From assembly GCA_050124735.1 (NCBI GenBank), contig JASFEQ010000219.1, positions 1 to 7,611 of the forward strand: a DNA stretch of 7,611 nucleotides. The letters run 5' to 3'. The notes beneath the pieces were generated by a model. It did no database searches, was not told where the DNA came from, and worked only from the letters and a program-made list of their open reading frames with translations. The DNA is from JASFEQ01 sp050124735 (lineage in GTDB: Bacteria > Desulfobacterota > DSM-4660 > Desulfatiglandales > HGW-15). This document shows positions 5,225-7,611 of this stretch, piece after piece. Each line of letters begins with the position of its first letter. The stretch's first letter is position 1. The position numbers were made by a program, and so were the translations under genes.

Positions 5225-6007
5225 TCATAACCTATTAATTTCAGTCTTAATACACAAATTAGACGGTGGATTTGGGTCCCTCTTCTCGCCTGGATGGTTG
5301 CTATCCGGTTTTTCCGAATTGGGGGCAAAGGGGTTGGGCCTAATATCTGGAGGACGCATATAGGTCGGACCAAGCTCTTGAAGATCATCAAAATCCTGAG
5401 CAATAAACCGATTAAGTCCCAAAGTTCCCACAGCAGAGGCCTTCAAGTTCCAAAGATAGGCAGGCGCCAGTTCAGCCTTGGGGCCGAGCATTTCTCTTAT
5501 GAGATGGCCCTGCGTGTTGAAATCATTGCCCAAGAAAAGAGAGGGTTTCTCAATGACAGAGGGCAAATCCTTGATCCTCAAGCAGATGTCCTGTTGCGTC
5601 CTGATCATTCTTTGATCATCACCCCAACTGAACAGAGCCGCGAAAACCTCTCCCTTTCTGGAATCGATTATGGCACATACAGGCTGCCTTACGAAAGGCA
5701 ACTGCGCAGCCATAGCTTCCAGACTGGACACGCCAATGATGGGGATTTGAAGCCCTTGTGCCATACCCTTCGCTTCAGAGAGCCCAACCCTTAGCCCTGT
5801 GAAGCTTCCCGGTCCTGTTGCCACAATGAGGGCCTTAATGTCCTTTGTATCGACTTCTGAGGTGGCCAGCAGAAAATCAATTCCGGGCATAAATCGCCTA
5901 AAATTCTTGGATCCTGAAGCCATGTAGTATTCAGACATAATGGTGCCCTCCTCTTTCATGAGGGCGATACTGAATTGGGGTGTGGAGGTATTAAAGGCCA
6001 GGATCAA
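5225..6007 (-). CDS. tsaB: tRNA threonylcarbamoyladenosine (t6A) biosynthesis protein TsaB
   Basis: TsaB is the non-catalytic partner of TsaD. With TsaE and TsaC it adds threonylcarbamoyl to A37 of tRNAs that read ANN codons. The 260-residue protein begins MILAFNTSTPQFSIAL, the ASKHA-fold first strand, and has the family signature ATGPGSFTGLRVGLSEAKG at 63-81, followed by VSSLEAMA (93-100) and IIDSRKGEVFAALF (113-126). The family core ends about residue 222 (TYMRPPDI). The remaining 38 residues are a Pro/Asn/Asp/Lys-rich tail that I do not recognise; E. coli TsaB is about 231 residues long. The start codon is TTG at 6007, supported by the position of the conserved N-terminus. It has only a weak ribosome-binding site and lies 5 bp after the rseP stop, so translational coupling is likely. 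Confidence 0.94.
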   Translation of the reverse strand: MILAFNTSTPQFSIALMKEEGTIMSEYYMASGSKNFRRFMPGIDFLLATSEVDTKDIKALIVATGPGSFTGLRVGLSEAKGMAQGLQIPIIGVSSLEAMAAQLPFVRQPVCAIIDSRKGEVFAALFSWGDDQRMIRTQQDICLRIKDLPSVIEKPSLFLGNDFNTQGHLIREMLGPKAELAPAYLWNLKASAVGTLGLNRFIAQDFDDLQELGPTYMRPPDIRPNPFAPNSEKPDSNHPGEKRDPNPPSNLCIKTEINRL

Positions 6008-6012
6008 TGGAT

Positions 6013-7122
6013 TTAACCAAAGACTTTTTCGAATAGTTTTCTGAAGAATTCAATTCTTGAGAGATCGTTTATGGTGACAACGACAATCAGGAGTCCAAGC
6101 AGAAAAAGGCCCACCTTCTGGGCGAAATCGCGCTTCTTAAGGCTTATGGGTTTGCCTATAATCAATTCGATAAATAGAAAGATGATGACCCCACCATCCA
6201 GAATGGGGACAGGCAGGAGGTTTAGGATACCCAGGTTGACGCTTATGACGGCCAGCAATGGAATAAGCAGGCCAAAACTCTCCTGCGCCACTTGGCCAGT
6301 CATCTGGCCAATTAGAATGGGACCGCCAACGGTTTTGATCGATATGGCGCCCTGAAAGAGTTTAACGATGACCGTGCAGACCAGGCTCATGACCTCCCAA
6401 GTCCTCAGCAAGCCCTCCTTGATCGCCTGAAAAGGACCTAATCGCACTTCCTCAAATTTTCCGGCCGCCACAATCCCGATGAGGGCCGATTTGACGTCTT
6501 CACCTAATATGTTTTTTACCATACCCTCTTCCGGCGTGACCGTCACACTCAAGAATTCATCACCCCTCTTAACGGTGATGATACAAGGAATGCCGGCCTT
6601 GTCGCGGACCAGTTCTTTGATATGTGACCAGCTCTGGACGTTTTCGCCCTGGATGGATATGATCATATCCCCTTTCTTGAGGCCCGCACCGTCGGCTGGG
6701 GAGCCTTCGCGGACCTGCCCGATTTCTGTGGTCATCTCATGCTTACCGGAGACAAGGAAAAGACCGCAGAACAGGACTGCTGCCAATACCAGGTTAAATA
6801 TAGGCCCGGCTGCAACGATGGCCATTCTCTTTAAGACATGCTGATTATGGAAGGCCCTCTTGGCTTCATCAGGTGGGAGATTTTCCGTGTCATCATCGTT
6901 TTCTCCCAGCATTTTCACATAACCCCCAAGGGGGACCGTAGAGATCAAATATTCTGTTTCGCCGATCTTTTTCCCGACCAGTTTGTATCCGAAGCCTAGG
7001 GAGAATTTGAGGACTTTCACATTAAAATACTTGGCTACGATGAAGTGGCCCAGTTCATGGAAGAAAATCAGGATCCCCAGCACGGCAACAAAGGGGAGGA
7101 AATAGTAGATTAAAAAGGTCAT
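6013..7122 (-). CDS. rseP: RIP metalloprotease RseP (site-2 protease family)
   Basis: RseP cuts transmembrane segments, in known cases anti-sigma factors during envelope stress and leftover signal peptides. The 369-residue protein has the zinc motif HELGH (22-26) in its first membrane helix, the AGPIFNLVLA segment (105-114), one PDZ domain (about 130-200, GSPADGAGLKKGD), and the second active-site motif NLLPVPILDGG with Asp309 as third metal ligand. A final membrane helix is at about 335-351. It has a single PDZ domain whereas E. coli RseP (450 residues) has two; single-PDZ forms are common outside Gammaproteobacteria. The start is ATG 7122, preceded by ATAAGG at normal distance. It follows dxr by 103 bp, a conserved dxr-rseP order. 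The anti-sigma substrate is not in the window. Confidence 0.96.
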   Translation of the reverse strand: MTFLIYYFLPFVAVLGILIFFHELGHFIVAKYFNVKVLKFSLGFGYKLVGKKIGETEYLISTVPLGGYVKMLGENDDDTENLPPDEAKRAFHNQHVLKRMAIVAAGPIFNLVLAAVLFCGLFLVSGKHEMTTEIGQVREGSPADGAGLKKGDMIISIQGENVQSWSHIKELVRDKAGIPCIITVKRGDEFLSVTVTPEEGMVKNILGEDVKSALIGIVAAGKFEEVRLGPFQAIKEGLLRTWEVMSLVCTVIVKLFQGAISIKTVGGPILIGQMTGQVAQESFGLLIPLLAVISVNLGILNLLPVPILDGGVIIFLFIELIIGKPISLKKRDFAQKVGLFLLGLLIVVVTINDLSRIEFFRKLFEKVFG

Positions 7123-7225
7123 CAGTAAGCCTTATTTCTCAGTTTGGAATTGCGCGTACTATATCATAAAATTAGGATAATTTCACATATGTCAATCGCT
7201 TGCTCAAGAATCCTGGCTCCATATA
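7123..7225 (-). promoter_or_regulatory. dxr-rseP gap with a doubtful rseP promoter
   Basis: On the minus strand a perfect -35 TTGACA lies at 7190-7195. The two possible -10 elements are badly spaced: TAATTT (7169-7174) at 15 bp and TATGAT (7163-7168) at 21 bp. A separate rseP promoter is possible but weakly supported. No terminator for dxr is visible, so readthrough is also likely. Confidence 0.35.
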
Positions 7226-7611
7226 CTATTCACCAGTTATCGCCCGGAGTTGTTCTCTGGCCCTATCTCGGGCCCATGAATCCGCCTCCATCACTTTCTC
7301 AATACTCTTGATGGAGGAAGCCCTGTGGGCCTCCATGGTCCTTCTTATAAGCATTGGTATCTGGAGAAAACCGATTTTGCCGTTCAGGAAGGCATCCACC
7401 GCGACCTCATTGGCTCCATTCATGACAGCCGGCATACTCTGCCCTATTTCACCAGCCTGGAGAGCCAGATCCAGACATGGGAACTTCTTCAAATCAGGTT
7501 TCTGGAAGGTTAGGGTCCCTATCTCATCCAGCTGGAGGGGAACAAGATGATTCTCAATATGACGAGGATAGGAGAGAGCATAAGAGATGGGGGTTATCAT
7601 GTGCGGGATGC
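7226..7611 (-). CDS. dxr: 1-deoxy-D-xylulose 5-phosphate reductoisomerase (C-terminal part only)
   Basis: Dxr converts 1-deoxy-D-xylulose 5-phosphate to 2-C-methyl-D-erythritol 4-phosphate with NADPH, the first committed step of the MEP isoprenoid pathway. The minus-strand frame is open to the right window edge, so the N-terminal NADPH-binding part is missing. What remains begins IPHMITPISYALSYP, the family segment equivalent to PDMRTPI in E. coli, then GTLTFQKPDLKKFPCLDLA and PAVMNGANEVAVDAFLNGKIGF, a highly conserved C-terminal stretch. The end at TAG 7226-7228 is normal for the family. An apparent ATG at 7600 is an internal methionine, not a start. The rseP gene follows after 103 bp, the order usual in many bacteria. 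Confidence 0.95.
   Translation of the reverse strand, partial: IPHMITPISYALSYPRHIENHLVPLQLDEIGTLTFQKPDLKKFPCLDLALQAGEIGQSMPAVMNGANEVAVDAFLNGKIGFLQIPMLIRRTMEAHRASSIKSIEKVMEADSWARDRAREQLRAITGE

Noticed and set aside
5294..5794. Open frame of 166 codons on the plus strand opposite tsaB
   Set aside because: It lies wholly antisense to a clear tsaB gene, its translation shows no recognisable motif, and it lacks its own context; it is a shadow frame.
6479..6844. Plus-strand open frame opposite rseP
   Set aside because: It is antisense to a firmly identified gene, with a composition that mirrors the rseP codons and no domain or ribosome-binding support.
7200..7550. Plus-strand open frame opposite dxr
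   Set aside because: The minus-strand frame encodes the conserved Dxr C-terminus; the plus-strand product is a shadow without recognisable features.
1..7611. CRISPR array, transposon, toxin-antitoxin, retron or other accessory system
   Set aside because: Every long stretch is explained by conserved core genes; no regular repeats, transposase, integrase or reverse-transcriptase motif was seen on either strand.

Overview
The window holds about 7.6 kb of compact bacterial chromosome dominated by housekeeping genes. Gene content and order (an NtrC-type regulator, RlpA with a SPOR domain, an IHF-alpha-like protein, a short pyruvoyl-type phosphatidylserine decarboxylase next to PssA, and dxr-rseP-tsaB) suggest a Gram-negative, diderm bacterium. 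The protein flavour points to Desulfobacterota (former Deltaproteobacteria). That placement is an inference from resemblance, not from a marker gene.

Left part, plus strand (1-2024): the C-terminal end of a sigma-54-dependent response regulator is followed after 30 bp by an HD-domain hydrolase of unknown substrate. A 174-bp gap with an AT-rich candidate promoter then leads to an RlpA-like septal/cell-wall lipoprotein. A degenerate palindromic repeat of the GTCATTGCGAG...GCAATC kind covers the beginning of the longest rlpA reading frame and puts its start codon in doubt.

Right part, minus strand (2008-7611), read from the right edge inward: the C-terminal end of dxr (isoprenoid precursors); rseP (intramembrane protease) and tsaB (tRNA t6A synthesis), which are 5 bp apart; then a strong promoter-like sequence ahead of psd-pssA (phosphatidylethanolamine synthesis, ATGA overlap), rsmD (16S rRNA methylation) and coaD (coenzyme A synthesis); and finally ihfA with its own near-consensus promoter. 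ihfA and rlpA converge and overlap by 17 bp.

The genes form short transcription units serving envelope building (RlpA, Psd, PssA, RseP, Dxr) and translation or cofactor supply (RsmD, TsaB, CoaD), with IHF as a DNA-bending regulator. I see no mobile element gene, CRISPR array, defence locus or RNA gene, and no clear sign of an undescribed system. The points worth a second look are small: the repeat at the rlpA start, a dyad inside the psd promoter, a G-rich psd leader, a strong hairpin between pssA and rsmD, and an unusual TsaB tail.
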